Source: Longimicrobium terrae (GTDB taxonomy: Bacteria; Gemmatimonadota; Gemmatimonadetes; Longimicrobiales; Longimicrobiaceae). From it: a DNA stretch of 41,350 bases. The notes below the pieces were generated by a model. The model made no database searches, was not told the DNA's origin, and saw nothing but the letters and a program-made list of their open reading frames with translations. The translations under genes were made by a program, and so were the position numbers. The stretch is from NCBI RefSeq assembly GCF_014202995.1, contig NZ_JACHIA010000012.1, positions 1-41,350 of the forward strand, written 5' to 3'. Positions 18,897 through 27,082 of the stretch are shown piece after piece. Positions within the stretch are counted from its first letter, which is position 1. The number at the start of each line of letters is the position of its first letter.

Positions 18897-18925
18897 AATA
18901 TAGGCGCTTGTGAAATTTTTCGCAA
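18897..18925 (-). promoter_or_regulatory. ATP synthase operon promoter
   Basis: On the minus strand TTGCGA (18920-18925) is followed after 17 bases by TATATT (18897-18902), matching the consensus at 4/6 and 5/6. The -35 end lies inside the repeated near-palindrome described next, so a bound factor there could block or help polymerase. Confidence 0.65.
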
Positions 18926-18981
18926 GCACATTCCGCCCACTTCCCGGAATGTTCCATCCCCGCTTGTGAAATTTTTCGCAA
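18905..18981. promoter_or_regulatory. Duplicated operator-like palindrome flanking an inverted repeat
   Basis: A 21-base sequence, CGCTTGTGAAATTTTTCGCAA, occurs at 18905-18925 and again, identically, at 18961-18981 (56 bases apart). Each copy is a near-palindrome, CTTGYGAAAW(W)TTTCRCAAG. Exactly between them is an 8-bp inverted repeat, ACATTCCG (18928-18935) with CGGAATGT (18945-18952). This A/T-rich block lies between the divergent atp operon and the lipoprotein gene at 19093, and looks like two binding sites for one regulator plus a second site. Confidence 0.7.
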
Positions 18982-19092
18982 ACTCGCCGCTCCCACCGTT
19001 GACGGCCTTCTTTGCTGGCGTCTAACTTGCCGTCCATGCGGGCCCGCGGGAGTGTCCCGCCGTCCGTCTTTCCACGCCTTCCCGGTTGCTTC

Positions 19093-19551
19093 ATGGTGCT
19101 TCGCCGCGCGCTGTTCCCGCTGGCCCTCGCCACCCTGTGCGGCGCCTGCGCCGCCGCCGTCCCGGCCCCCGGCTCGCCCGATGCGCAGCCCGGCGGCGTG
19201 GCCTTCGCCTCGCCGCTGGTGTCGTCGCTTTCCGTGGCGCCCGCGGGAGACAGCGTGCGGCTCACGCTGCGGGTCACCAACGGCGGCGCCCAGCCGGTGC
19301 GCATGGAGTTCCGCAGCGGGCAGACGTACGACTTCGCCGTTGCTTCCGGCGGGCGCGAAGTGTGGCGCTGGTCCGCGGACCGCGGCTTTACCGCCGCGCT
19401 GCGGTCGGAAACGCTGGCCGCCGGCGAAACGCGCGCGTGGAGCGAAACGTGGCGCCCCGCCGCGGGCAGCCGCGGCGACTTCACCGCCAGCGCCCGGCTC
19501 GTTTCCGCCAGCCATCCGGTGGAAGCGAGCACCCCGTTCCGCCTTCCCTGA
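19093..19551 (+). CDS. Lipoprotein with BsuPI-like domain
   Basis: A 152-residue protein. An N-terminal signal (MVLRRALFPLALATLCGAC) has cysteines at 16 and 19 that could be lipidated. A beta-sandwich domain (about 50-150) follows with the BsuPI-family pattern: SVRLTLRVTNGG, PVRMEFRSGQTYDFAV, REVWRWSADRGF, LAAGETRAWSETW. BsuPI was named for a Bacillus intracellular proteinase inhibitor; most homologues have no known target. An in-frame ATG at 19012 is rejected because it delays the signal peptide. The following dehydratase gene begins 11 bases after its stop. Confidence 0.8.
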   Translation: MVLRRALFPLALATLCGACAAAVPAPGSPDAQPGGVAFASPLVSSLSVAPAGDSVRLTLRVTNGGAQPVRMEFRSGQTYDFAVASGGREVWRWSADRGFTAALRSETLAAGETRAWSETWRPAAGSRGDFTASARLVSASHPVEASTPFRLP

Positions 19552-19562
19552 TCCGCCCCGCC

Positions 19563-20549
19563 GTGACGCCCTCGCCAGACCCGGATCCGCCTTTTCCGAC
19601 GTTCGCTGACGTACTCGCCGCGGACCGGCGGCTGGACGGCGTGGTGCGCCGCACCCCGCTGGAGCGTTCGGCGTGGCTGTCGCAACGCGCGAAAACAGAC
19701 GTTCTTCTCAAACTGGAACTGTCACAGCGCACCGGATCATTCAAGCTGCGCGGCGCGTACAACGCCGTCGCGTCGCTGTCTCCGGAGGCGCGCGCGCGCG
19801 GGCTGGTGACCGCCTCCGCGGGGAACCACGGGCAGGGCGTAGCCCTGGCCGCCACGCTGGTGGGATGCCGGGCCACCGTGTTCGTGCCCGCGGACGCGCC
19901 GGAAACCAAGCGCCGCCGCATCGCCGGCTTCGGTGGCGACGTGCGGCTGGTGGACGGGGGATATGACGACGCGCACCACGAGGCGGAGGCCTTTGCCGCC
20001 CGCACGGGGGCGCTGTACGTGCACGCCTTCAGCGACCCGGCCGTGGTGGCGGGACAGGGCACGGTGGGGCTGGAGATCCTGCGCGAGCGGCCGGACGTGC
20101 GGACGCTCGTGGTCCCCGTGGGCGGCGGCGGATTGATCGGGGGGATCGGCGTCGTCGCGCGGGCGATGGGGAGCGGCGTGCGCATCATCGGCGCGCAGAC
20201 GCACGAGACGGCGGCCATGCACGCCTCGCTGGCCGCGGGCCGGCTGACCTCGCCGGACTACGGGGAAACGGTCTGCGAGGGGTTGAGCGGCGACGTGGAC
20301 GAGCGCAGCCTGGCGCTGGCCATGCGGGTGGTGGACGGCATCGTGCTGGTGTCCGAGGACGAGGTGCGCCGCGCGATCCGCCGGCTGTACGTGGAGGAGG
20401 GCGTGGTGGCGGAGGGAAGCGCCGCCGTGGCCGCCGCCGCGGTGATGCAGGGCGCCCTGGACGGGGCGGAGGGACCCGCGGCCGTGGTTCTCACGGGCGG
20501 AAACGTGGATGCGCGGCGCTTGGCCGGCATCCTGTGCACTGACGACTGA
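19563..20549 (+). CDS. PLP-dependent threonine/serine dehydratase or serine racemase
   Basis: A 328-residue fold-type II PLP enzyme. The cofactor lysine is K61 in SFKLRGAYNA, the substrate loop SAGNHGQG, the phosphate-binding loop GGGGLIGG, and the C-terminal TGGNVD. There is no C-terminal ACT regulatory domain, so it is like the short catabolic threonine dehydratase (TdcB) or serine racemase rather than biosynthetic IlvA. The start is a GTG chosen because no ATG fits; its ribosome site is weak and translation may be coupled to the gene before. The stop overlaps the next start by one base (TGATG). Confidence 0.88.
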   Translation: MTPSPDPDPPFPTFADVLAADRRLDGVVRRTPLERSAWLSQRAKTDVLLKLELSQRTGSFKLRGAYNAVASLSPEARARGLVTASAGNHGQGVALAATLVGCRATVFVPADAPETKRRRIAGFGGDVRLVDGGYDDAHHEAEAFAARTGALYVHAFSDPAVVAGQGTVGLEILRERPDVRTLVVPVGGGGLIGGIGVVARAMGSGVRIIGAQTHETAAMHASLAAGRLTSPDYGETVCEGLSGDVDERSLALAMRVVDGIVLVSEDEVRRAIRRLYVEEGVVAEGSAAVAAAAVMQGALDGAEGPAAVVLTGGNVDARRLAGILCTDD

Positions 20550-21118
20550 TGGCCATCATTCTTCCCTTCGCCGGTATCCTGCCCCGCATTCACCCCACCG
20601 CCTTCGTGGCGCCCAACGCCGTCGTCATCGGCAACGTGATCATCGGCGCGGAGGCCAGCGTGTGGTTCGGCGCGGTGCTGCGCGGCGACGAGCCGGACTT
20701 TGAAATCCGCGTGGGCGCGCGCACCAGCGTGCAGGACAACGTGGTCCTTCACGTCAGCCGCCAGGGCGCGACCCTCATCGGTGAGGACGTCACCATCGGC
20801 CACGGGGCGGTGCTGGAAAGCTGCACCGTGGGCCGCGGCGCGCTGATCGGCATGAACGCCGTCGTGCTGCAGAAGGCCGAGGTGGGCGACGAGGCGCTGA
20901 TCGCCGCGGGAGCCGTGGTGGGCGCCGGGGCCGTCATCCCCCCGCGCACGCTGGCCGCGGGGACGCCGGCGGTGGTCAAGAAGGAGTTGCAGGGCGAGTC
21001 GCTGCGCTGGGTGAGCACCAGCGCGCATCACTACGTGGAGCTGTCCCGCGCGTACCTGGACGGGGGCGTGGGCCGGGTGGACACGGACGGCACCGAACCG
21101 GGGAACGGGGGACGATGA
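20549..21118 (+). CDS. Gamma-carbonic-anhydrase-like hexapeptide-repeat protein
   Basis: A 189-residue left-handed beta-helix protein with many [LIV]-G-x4 hexapeptides (IGNVIIGAEASVWFGAVLRGD, in part). Gamma-carbonic anhydrases use three His as zinc ligands. H68 (NVVLHVS) and H85 (TIGHGA) are present, but the third, normally in VLHGC, is E90 here (VLESC). Zinc binding may therefore be altered, and enzymatic activity should not be assumed. The last ~20 residues are a Gly/Asp tail. It overlaps the dehydratase by one base and the M42 peptidase by four (ATGA), so the three genes form one unit. Confidence 0.88.
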   Translation: MAIILPFAGILPRIHPTAFVAPNAVVIGNVIIGAEASVWFGAVLRGDEPDFEIRVGARTSVQDNVVLHVSRQGATLIGEDVTIGHGAVLESCTVGRGALIGMNAVVLQKAEVGDEALIAAGAVVGAGAVIPPRTLAAGTPAVVKKELQGESLRWVSTSAHHYVELSRAYLDGGVGRVDTDGTEPGNGGR

Positions 21119-22272
21119 GCGATTTTCGTGAGCGTGAGACCGTGCTGGCCGACGCGGAGGCGTACGGCACGCCGGAACCCGCCGTCGTGCCCGCCCGCGC
21201 CCCGGCCGGAGACGCGCTTTCCGCGGGCGACCCGCACGAGGTGGAGGTGCTGCTGCGCACGCTGTGCGACCTGGCCGGCCCCACCGGGCAGGAAGACGAG
21301 GTCACGGCGTGGGTGGCGCGCGAATGGGAGGGGCGCGGCGAGGTGACGCGCACCCCGGTGGGCAACCTGTTCCTGCGCTTTCCCGGGCCGGGACCGCGCG
21401 TGCTGCTGGCGGCGCACGCGGACGAACTTTCGCTCATCGTGCGGTCGGTGACGGCGGACGGCTTTCTGCGCGTGCTGCCGGGCGAGCGGGACCTGTTTTC
21501 GTTTCCCTACTTCATCGGCTCGCGCTTTCGCGTGCTGGCGGGCACGGGCGCGCTGCCGGGCGTGCTGGCGGCGACGACCGGGCACGCGCTCACGCCGGAG
21601 CAGCGCGACCGCACCCGCGTGTCGTGGGACGACCTGTTCGTGGACGTGGGGATGACGGCGGACGAGTGCGCCGCGGCGGGAATCGGCGTGGGGACGCGGA
21701 TGGTGTGGGCGTCGCCGGTGGAGCGGATGGGACGGCTTCTGGTGGGCAAGGCGATGGACGACCGGCTGGGCGTGGCGGTGCTGGTCGCGCTTTCCCGCCG
21801 ACTGGCGGAGCGGGCGCCCGCGTGCGACGTGACGCTGGCGCTGACGGTTCAGGAGGAGATCGGGATGGTGGGCGCCAGCAGCCTGGCGCGCGACGGGCGC
21901 ACCTTTGACGTGGGCTTCATCATCGACAACGGGCTGGCAGGCGACATTCCCACCGTGTCGGCGGAGCATGTACCCGTGCGGCTGGGGGGCGGGCCGGCGC
22001 TGGTGCATCGCGACTCGTCCGTGCACTACTCCCGCCGGCTGATCGGGCGCATGCACGACGTGGCGGCGCGCGAGGGAATTCCGGTGCAGGACGTGGTGCT
22101 GTACCACTACTCGTCGGATGGGGCCCACCTGGTGCGGCAGGGGATGGAGACGCTGCTCGTGGCGCCGCCCATCCGCTACTCGCACTCCCCGTTCGAAGCC
22201 GTGGATCCGCGGGACGTGGAATCCGCGGTGCGGCTGTTCGAGGCGTACCTGTGCGAGGTGGCCGAGGGCTGA
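21115..22272 (+). CDS. M42-family metallopeptidase (glutamyl aminopeptidase/cellulase M type)
   Basis: A 385-residue dinuclear-zinc aminopeptidase. Ligand and catalytic motifs: AAHADE (H101, D103), KAMDDRLG (D215 bridging), TVQEEIG (E247, E248), FIIDNG (D271) and a C-terminal His in RYSHSPFE. These cytosolic enzymes form large tetrahedral oligomers that trim peptides. The first ~38 residues are an extra acidic/Pro-rich leader relative to typical ~350-residue members. The gene is coupled to the upstream one by ATGA. A clear terminator lies about 100 bases downstream. Confidence 0.92.
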   Translation: MSDFRERETVLADAEAYGTPEPAVVPARAPAGDALSAGDPHEVEVLLRTLCDLAGPTGQEDEVTAWVAREWEGRGEVTRTPVGNLFLRFPGPGPRVLLAAHADELSLIVRSVTADGFLRVLPGERDLFSFPYFIGSRFRVLAGTGALPGVLAATTGHALTPEQRDRTRVSWDDLFVDVGMTADECAAAGIGVGTRMVWASPVERMGRLLVGKAMDDRLGVAVLVALSRRLAERAPACDVTLALTVQEEIGMVGASSLARDGRTFDVGFIIDNGLAGDIPTVSAEHVPVRLGGGPALVHRDSSVHYSRRLIGRMHDVAAREGIPVQDVVLYHYSSDGAHLVRQGMETLLVAPPIRYSHSPFEAVDPRDVESAVRLFEAYLCEVAEG

Positions 22273-22370
22273 CTCCGTCGGTTTCACGCGAGGACGCGGG
22301 GGTGGCGGGGGCACGCGGAGGAACTGCGGGGGGAACTGCAGGGGAACCGCGGAGGGAACTGGGGATGATG

Positions 22371-22405
22371 AAGCGGAGGACCGGGAGCATTCCGGTCCTC
22401 CGCTT
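22371..22405 (+). terminator. Terminator of the dehydratase-M42 operon
   Basis: A perfect 14-bp stem (22371-22384 with 22392-22405, loop 7 bases) followed by TCGTTTG. It is about 100 bases after the M42 stop. Confidence 0.8.
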
Positions 22406-22629
22406 TCGTTTGTGGTCCGTGGCGACGCCTTCTCCCCGGCGATGTACACGCCGAAACGCGTCATCCAGAGGAGGCGCCGGCCGCCCCTTCAGACACGCCG
22501 ATCCCCGTCGCCGAAGATCTGCCTTCCCATCAGAACGGGCGTGCCCCACGCGACGCGGGCTCAGACGAGGAGCACATCTTTCGTGTGCATGTGCCGGCGC
22601 GGCATTCGGTGACGATCGGCGAACGAACG

Positions 22630-22654
22630 CGGGCCGGCGCGATGCGCCGGCCCG
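22630..22654 (-). terminator. Terminator of the prepilin peptidase gene
   Basis: An 11-bp perfect stem (22630-22640 with 22644-22654) around the loop GAT, 27 bases past the stop of the leftward gene. On the plus strand it is followed by TTTCC, so it may work in both directions. Confidence 0.65.
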
Positions 22655-22681
22655 TTTCCGTCATCCAGAACCGTACACGCT

Positions 22682-23443
22682 TCAGACCACGAGGAAGTTA
22701 CGGACGTACCAGTCGATCAGCGCCTGCCCTAACGGCTCCGTGATCGCCGCGCCCAGCGCCAGGAAGATGCCGAAGGGCACCAGCTTTCCCGTCTTCATGC
22801 TGATGGGAGCAAAGATCAGCGTGCCGAACAGCGCGCCCAGGAACAGCGTCAGCAGCACGCCCCACGGCCCCAGGAACGCGCCCACCATCAGCATCATCTT
22901 GATGTCGCCGCCGCCCATCGCGGGCTTCTTGAACGCCCACTCGCCCACCACCGCGATCAGCCACAGCAGCCCGAAACCCAGCGCCCCGCCGATCAACGAC
23001 TGCATCCAGGTGACGCCCCCCGGCGCGAACGACAGCGCGAAGCCGATGGCCGCGCCGCCCCACGTGAATTCGTCGGGGATGATGTACGTCTTGGCGTCCG
23101 ACAGCGCGATCCCCAGCAGGATGGTAAAGAACAGCGCCACCACCAGCGCCTGCCACTCCACCCCGTACCGCAGCACCGAAATCACCCAGATGGCCGCCGT
23201 CCCCGCCTCCACCAGCGGATACTGGATGCTGACCCCGGCCCCGCACGCCCGGCAGCGGCCGCGCAGGATCATCCACCCCAGGATGGGCACGTTGTCGAAC
23301 CAGCGGATGGGCGTGCCGCACGATCCGCAGCGGGAGGGAGGGCGGATGACGGACAGCTCCGCCGGCCACCGGTACACGCACACGTTCAGAAACGAACCCA
23401 CGCACGCGCCGATCACGGCGGCGTAGGCCAGAAGCAGTGCCAT
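22682..23443 (-). CDS. Prepilin peptidase (type IV leader peptidase)
   Basis: A 253-residue integral membrane aspartic protease that cuts, and usually N-methylates, type IV pilin-like and type II secretion pseudopilin precursors. The N-terminal methyltransferase-type region has the paired zinc motifs C39-x2-C42 and C64-x2-C67. The two catalytic aspartates are D116 (LSDAKTYIIPDE) and D180 (MGGGDIKMM). About seven to eight membrane helices are visible. The ATG at 23443 is used; a GTG one codon earlier is also possible. It lies 21 bases after the TrmH-family gene. No pilin genes are nearby, so it probably serves systems elsewhere. Confidence 0.95.
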   Translation of the reverse strand: MALLLAYAAVIGACVGSFLNVCVYRWPAELSVIRPPSRCGSCGTPIRWFDNVPILGWMILRGRCRACGAGVSIQYPLVEAGTAAIWVISVLRYGVEWQALVVALFFTILLGIALSDAKTYIIPDEFTWGGAAIGFALSFAPGGVTWMQSLIGGALGFGLLWLIAVVGEWAFKKPAMGGGDIKMMLMVGAFLGPWGVLLTLFLGALFGTLIFAPISMKTGKLVPFGIFLALGAAITEPLGQALIDWYVRNFLVV

Positions 23444-23464
23444 CACGCTCGAAGTCCGATCCGC

Positions 23465-24232
23465 TCAGCGCAGCAGTTGGTGCATCAGAATGGCGCCCGC
23501 CGCCGCAACGTTGAGCGACTCGGCCCGCCCCCGCAGCGGAATGCCGACCACGCGGTGGGCCCGCGCCCGCGTCTCGTCGCCGACTCCCGCCCCCTCGTTC
23601 CCCACCACCAGCGCCGTGCGCGCCGGCGCCGGCTCTCCCACCGCCTCGCCCCCCGTGCCCGAGGCCAGCACCTGAAAGCCGTTCTCCCGCAGCCAGGGCG
23701 CAAGCTCGTTCCACCCCGACTCCACCACGGGAAGGCGAAAGGTGGCGCCCATGGCGGCCCGGACCGTCTTGGGGTTCCACGCGTCCACCGTGCCGGGGAG
23801 GCACACCAGCCCCGCCGCGCCCAGCGCCTCGGCGGTGCGCGCCAGGGTGCCCAGGTTGCCCGGGTCCTGCACGGCGTCCACCACCAGCACCACCGCCGGC
23901 TCGCGCTCTACGCGAATGCGGTCCAGCCCGCCCTCCGGCACCGATCCCACGGCCAGAATTCCCTGCGGCGACTCCGTATCGGCCAGCGTGCGCAGCTCCA
24001 CCTCGCTCACCTCGCGCAATGTGACGTTCTGGTCCAGCAGCGCGTGAATGAGACTGCGCCCGCGCGGAGTGTCACCCGCGGAGGACGCCGCGGCCACGAA
24101 GTCGATGGACAGCTCCGAAGCCAGCAGGTCCTCTACCGCGCGGATGCCCTCCGCCACGAAAAGGCCCTCGGTTTCCCTGTGCTTGCGCTGGCGAAGAAGG
24201 CGCAGAAGCCGCTCTTCGCGCCGGGTCAGCAC
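23465..24232 (-). CDS. TrmH/SpoU-family RNA 2'-O-methyltransferase
   Basis: A 255-residue SPOUT methyltransferase. An N-terminal substrate-binding domain (TRREERLLRLLRQRKHRETE, FVAEG) leads into the knotted catalytic domain. That domain has motif 1 DPGNLGTLARTAEALG, motif 2 ALVVGNEGAGV and motif 3 IPLRGRAESLNVAAAGAIL. It uses SAM to methylate a ribose 2'-OH in rRNA or tRNA; the site cannot be told from sequence. The start is the GTG at 24232, preceded by GGGGTGGG. A frame-compatible ATG at 24304 would abut the divergent M48 gene and leave no promoter space. Confidence 0.9.
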   Translation of the reverse strand: MLTRREERLLRLLRQRKHRETEGLFVAEGIRAVEDLLASELSIDFVAAASSAGDTPRGRSLIHALLDQNVTLREVSEVELRTLADTESPQGILAVGSVPEGGLDRIRVEREPAVVLVVDAVQDPGNLGTLARTAEALGAAGLVCLPGTVDAWNPKTVRAAMGATFRLPVVESGWNELAPWLRENGFQVLASGTGGEAVGEPAPARTALVVGNEGAGVGDETRARAHRVVGIPLRGRAESLNVAAAGAILMHQLLR

Positions 24233-24304
24233 GCCCACCCCGACTGGTCCGCGATTTGCTTTTCCACGCAGTTCAACGCCTGACCCAGAAACGTGGAGAA
24301 CCAT

Positions 24305-25147
24305 ATGTCACTTGCACTTACGCGAAGAGTTCGCCAGACGGCCATGGTGGTCTGCCTTTGTGGGGCGGGCGGCGCGGCCGCGGCGTGCGCCCCCGCGGTG
24401 ACGACCCAGCAGGAGGTGCAGCTGGGCGCGGACTATTCCCGTCAGATCAACCAGCAGCTTCCGCTCATCAACGACCAGGCGACGCTGCAGTACGTCAACA
24501 ACCTGGGCCGGCGCATCGCCGCCGTCGCCGACCCGCGCGGAATCCCGTACAACTTCTACGTCGTCAACTCGGACGTTGTCAACGCCTTTGCCATTCCGGG
24601 CGGACACATCTACGTGAACCGCGGCCTGATCGAGCGGTCCACCAACGAGGCGCAGCTGGCCGGCGTGCTTTCGCACGAGATCGGCCATGTGGTGCAGCGG
24701 CACAGCATTACGCAGATGCAGCGCGCGCAGAACGCCAACACCGCCATCGGCGTCGTCTACGGCGTGCTGCTGGGGCGCAACCCCGGCGGGCTGGAGCAGG
24801 CGGCGGTGCAGGTGGGCGGCAACGCAATCTTCGCCGGCTACACGCGTGACGCGGAGCGCGAGGCGGACGCGGTGGGCGTGGGCTACATGGTGCGCGCCGG
24901 CTACAATCCGCAGGGCATCGTTCAGCTGTTCCAGACGCTTCAGTCCATGCAGCAGCGCCAGCCCAGCTCGGTGGAGCAGTGGTTTGCCACCCACCCGTCG
25001 GAGCAGGAGCGCGTGGCCAACACGCAGGCGCTCATCGCCCGCACGGCGGGCGCCACGGCCAGCAACCTGATCCTGGACCGCCAGTCGTTCCAGACCTTCC
25101 GCTCGCGCGTGCAGTCGCTGCGTCCGGCTCCTTCGGACCGCCGGTGA
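24305..25147 (+). CDS. M48-family metalloprotease lipoprotein
   Basis: A 280-residue zinc metalloprotease. The signal peptide runs to a possible lipobox cysteine C28 (AAAAC). The catalytic HEIGH motif is at 124-128, and the third ligand Glu is in DAEREADAVG. The conserved [17 protein letters not shown] precedes the active site, as in BepA/YfgC-type periplasmic proteases, but no clear TPR domain follows. Such proteins act in outer-membrane quality control. The start is the ATG with GGAGA 6 bases upstream. It overlaps the next, paralogous gene by 4 bases. Confidence 0.93.
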   Translation: MSLALTRRVRQTAMVVCLCGAGGAAAACAPAVTTQQEVQLGADYSRQINQQLPLINDQATLQYVNNLGRRIAAVADPRGIPYNFYVVNSDVVNAFAIPGGHIYVNRGLIERSTNEAQLAGVLSHEIGHVVQRHSITQMQRAQNANTAIGVVYGVLLGRNPGGLEQAAVQVGGNAIFAGYTRDAEREADAVGVGYMVRAGYNPQGIVQLFQTLQSMQQRQPSSVEQWFATHPSEQERVANTQALIARTAGATASNLILDRQSFQTFRSRVQSLRPAPSDRR

Positions 25148-26085
25148 GCGTGCCGGCCACGCCGCGGCCCGGACGGCGCATGCGCCTTCCGCGGATCGGA
25201 ACCGGGCTGCTGGCGTGCGCCGGCCTGCTTGCGCTGGGCGGGTGCGTGAGCGAGCAGAAGGAGCAGGACATCGGCGACCAGGTGGCGGCGCAGATCAACG
25301 CGCAGGTGCCGCTGGTGCGCGACGTGCCGCTCACGCTGTACGTGAACGACCTGGGACGGCTGATCGCCAGCAAGAGCGCGCGGCCGGACCTGAACTATCA
25401 CTTCTACATCGTCGACACGCCGGGGCTGAACGCGTTCGCGCTCCCCGGCGGGCACATCTACGTCAACCGCGGCCTCATCGAGCGCACCCGCAACGTCAGC
25501 GAACTGGCGGGGGTGCTGGCGCACGAGATCGGGCACGTGGCGGCGCGGCACGGCGCGCAGAACCTGCAGCGGCAGATGCGCTCGCAGGGAATGGCCAGCA
25601 CCATGTACCACCTGATTCTGGGGCGCGAGCCGCTGCTTGACCAGGACGCGCTGGCGCTGGGCGGGGCCATGTGGAACGCGCAGCACTCGCGCGCCGACGA
25701 GGCCGAGGCCGACCAGCTGGCGGTGCAGTACCTGGTGGCGTCGGGCGTGGACCCGCGCGGCATGCTGAGTCTGTTCAGCACGCTGATGGAAGAGGAGCGG
25801 CACGATCCGCAGGCGCTGCGGGCGGAGCAGTCGTGGTTCAGCACGCACCCCGCCACGGCCGCGCGCATGAACGCCACGCGGGCCCAGATCCGCAGCGTGA
25901 TGGCGGCGCCGCACGGCGCGCTGGCCAGCAACAACCCGTCGTACGGCGCGTTTCTGCGGCGGCTGGACCGGCTGCCCACGCCGCTGCTGCTTCCGCTGCC
26001 GCCCGGACACCCCGGGCTGCCCGGCGGACCCGGGCCGGTGATGGTGCCGCCCGGACCCGCGGGGCCTGTGCGCGGTGGGCCCTGA
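25144..26085 (+). CDS. Second M48-family metalloprotease lipoprotein
   Basis: A 313-residue paralogue of the preceding gene. It has a lipobox (LLALGGC, lipidated C34), HEIGH at 127-131 and a third ligand in [10 protein letters not shown]. The shared core is [20 protein letters not shown]. The C-terminal ~35 residues are a Pro/Gly-rich tail ([16 protein letters not shown]) absent from the first copy, perhaps spanning peptidoglycan. Translation from GTG 25144 is coupled (GTGA); ATG 25180 would give a cleaner 22-residue lipoprotein signal and is an alternative. The pair looks like a local duplication that has diverged. Confidence 0.92.
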   Translation: MSVPATPRPGRRMRLPRIGTGLLACAGLLALGGCVSEQKEQDIGDQVAAQINAQVPLVRDVPLTLYVNDLGRLIASKSARPDLNYHFYIVDTPGLNAFALPGGHIYVNRGLIERTRNVSELAGVLAHEIGHVAARHGAQNLQRQMRSQGMASTMYHLILGREPLLDQDALALGGAMWNAQHSRADEAEADQLAVQYLVASGVDPRGMLSLFSTLMEEERHDPQALRAEQSWFSTHPATAARMNATRAQIRSVMAAPHGALASNNPSYGAFLRRLDRLPTPLLLPLPPGHPGLPGGPGPVMVPPGPAGPVRGGP

Positions 26086-26107
26086 CGGTGCGGGCGCGGT
26101 GGATGAA

Positions 26108-26139
26108 CGAGGGGCGATCCGGCAACCGGGCGCCCCTCG
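26108..26139 (+). terminator. Terminator after the M48 pair
   Basis: A 9-bp stem, CGAGGGGCG (26108-26116) with CGCCCCTCG (26131-26139), encloses a second small CCGG/CCGG stem. It lies 22 bases after the stop and is followed by CCGCGTTTC. Confidence 0.6.
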
Positions 26140-26262
26140 CCGCGTTTCATGGCCGCCCTGTCGTCCTCCGCCGCGGATGGACGGGCCCCGCGGTTGCACG
26201 GCGGCGCGGCGCAGGCGAGTTTCTGCATCCACCGAACCCATCCCGATCCGGACACCGACCGC

Positions 26263-27069
26263 ATGCCGATGACCGCCACGCCTCCCATCGCCCTCACCAT
26301 CGCCGGCTCGGATTCCGGCGGGGGCGCGGGGATCCAGGCCGACCTCAAGACGTTTCAGGCGTTCGGCTGCTTCGGCACGTCCGCCATCACCGCGATTACG
26401 GTGCAGAACACGCTGGGGGTGTCCGGCGTGCACTCCATTCCGGTGGATACGGTGCAGGCGCAGATCCGCGCCGTGGCGGACGATCTGCCCCCCGCGGCCT
26501 GCAAGACGGGGATGCTGGCGACGTCGGAGCTGGTGCGCGCGGTGGCGGAATCCATTCGCGTCAACCGGCTGCCGAACTTCGTGCTGGACCCGGTGATGGT
26601 GGCCAGCAGCGGCGACCGGCTGCTGGACGAGGACGCGCAGCGAACGATTGTGGAGCACCTGCTGCCCCTGGCCGCGCTGGTGACGCCCAACCTGGACGAG
26701 GCGGCGCTGCTGGTGGGCTTTCCGGTGGATGATCCGGAGGCGATGCGCCGGGCGGCGGTGCGGCTGGTGGAACTGGGGGCGAAGGCGGCGCTGCTCAAGG
26801 GCGGGCATCTGCGCTCGGAGGAACTGGTGGATCTGCTGTGGGATGGCCGCGAGTGGCGGGAATGGCGCCGGCCGCGGCTGGACACGCGCAGCACGCACGG
26901 AACGGGGTGCACGCTCTCCGCCGGGATCGCGGCGGGGCTGGCGCACGGCCGCCCGCTGGACCGCGCGGTGGAGGACGCGCTGGATTTCGTGCAGCGCGCG
27001 ATGCAGTCGGCGCCGGGGCTGGGCGCGGGGCACGGGCCGCTGAACCACCTGGTGCCTGGGCCGGCGTAG
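26263..27069 (+). CDS. thiD: Hydroxymethylpyrimidine/phosphomethylpyrimidine kinase
   Basis: A 268-residue ribokinase-fold enzyme of thiamine synthesis that phosphorylates HMP and HMP-P. The N-terminal motif is [18 protein letters not shown], with the middle DPVMVASSG and TPNLDEA, and the C-terminal anion-hole/catalytic motif [13 protein letters not shown]. The length is normal. ATG 26263 is used (26269 is equally possible); neither has a strong ribosome site. I see no TPP riboswitch in the 177 bases upstream, and no other thi gene is nearby. Confidence 0.94.
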   Translation: MPMTATPPIALTIAGSDSGGGAGIQADLKTFQAFGCFGTSAITAITVQNTLGVSGVHSIPVDTVQAQIRAVADDLPPAACKTGMLATSELVRAVAESIRVNRLPNFVLDPVMVASSGDRLLDEDAQRTIVEHLLPLAALVTPNLDEAALLVGFPVDDPEAMRRAAVRLVELGAKAALLKGGHLRSEELVDLLWDGREWREWRRPRLDTRSTHGTGCTLSAGIAAGLAHGRPLDRAVEDALDFVQRAMQSAPGLGAGHGPLNHLVPGPA

Positions 27070-27082
27070 GGGCTGATGATGG

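Larger units (their letters stand above)
22273..22681. other. Intergenic region between convergent genes
   Basis: About 410 bases. The proximal part holds irregular GGAACTG-type short repeats and the terminator at 22371-22405; the distal part holds the hairpin at 22630-22654. No credible gene is seen in between. Confidence 0.5.

Noticed and set aside
22441-22612. Small gene in the gap between the M42 and prepilin peptidase genes
   Set aside because: The open frames here are Arg-rich, lack ribosome sites and lie downstream of a strong terminator with no promoter visible.
26086-26262. TPP riboswitch upstream of thiD
   Set aside because: The conserved CTGAGA and the GGGG-TGC-type thi-box elements are absent; the only structure is the terminator of the preceding gene.
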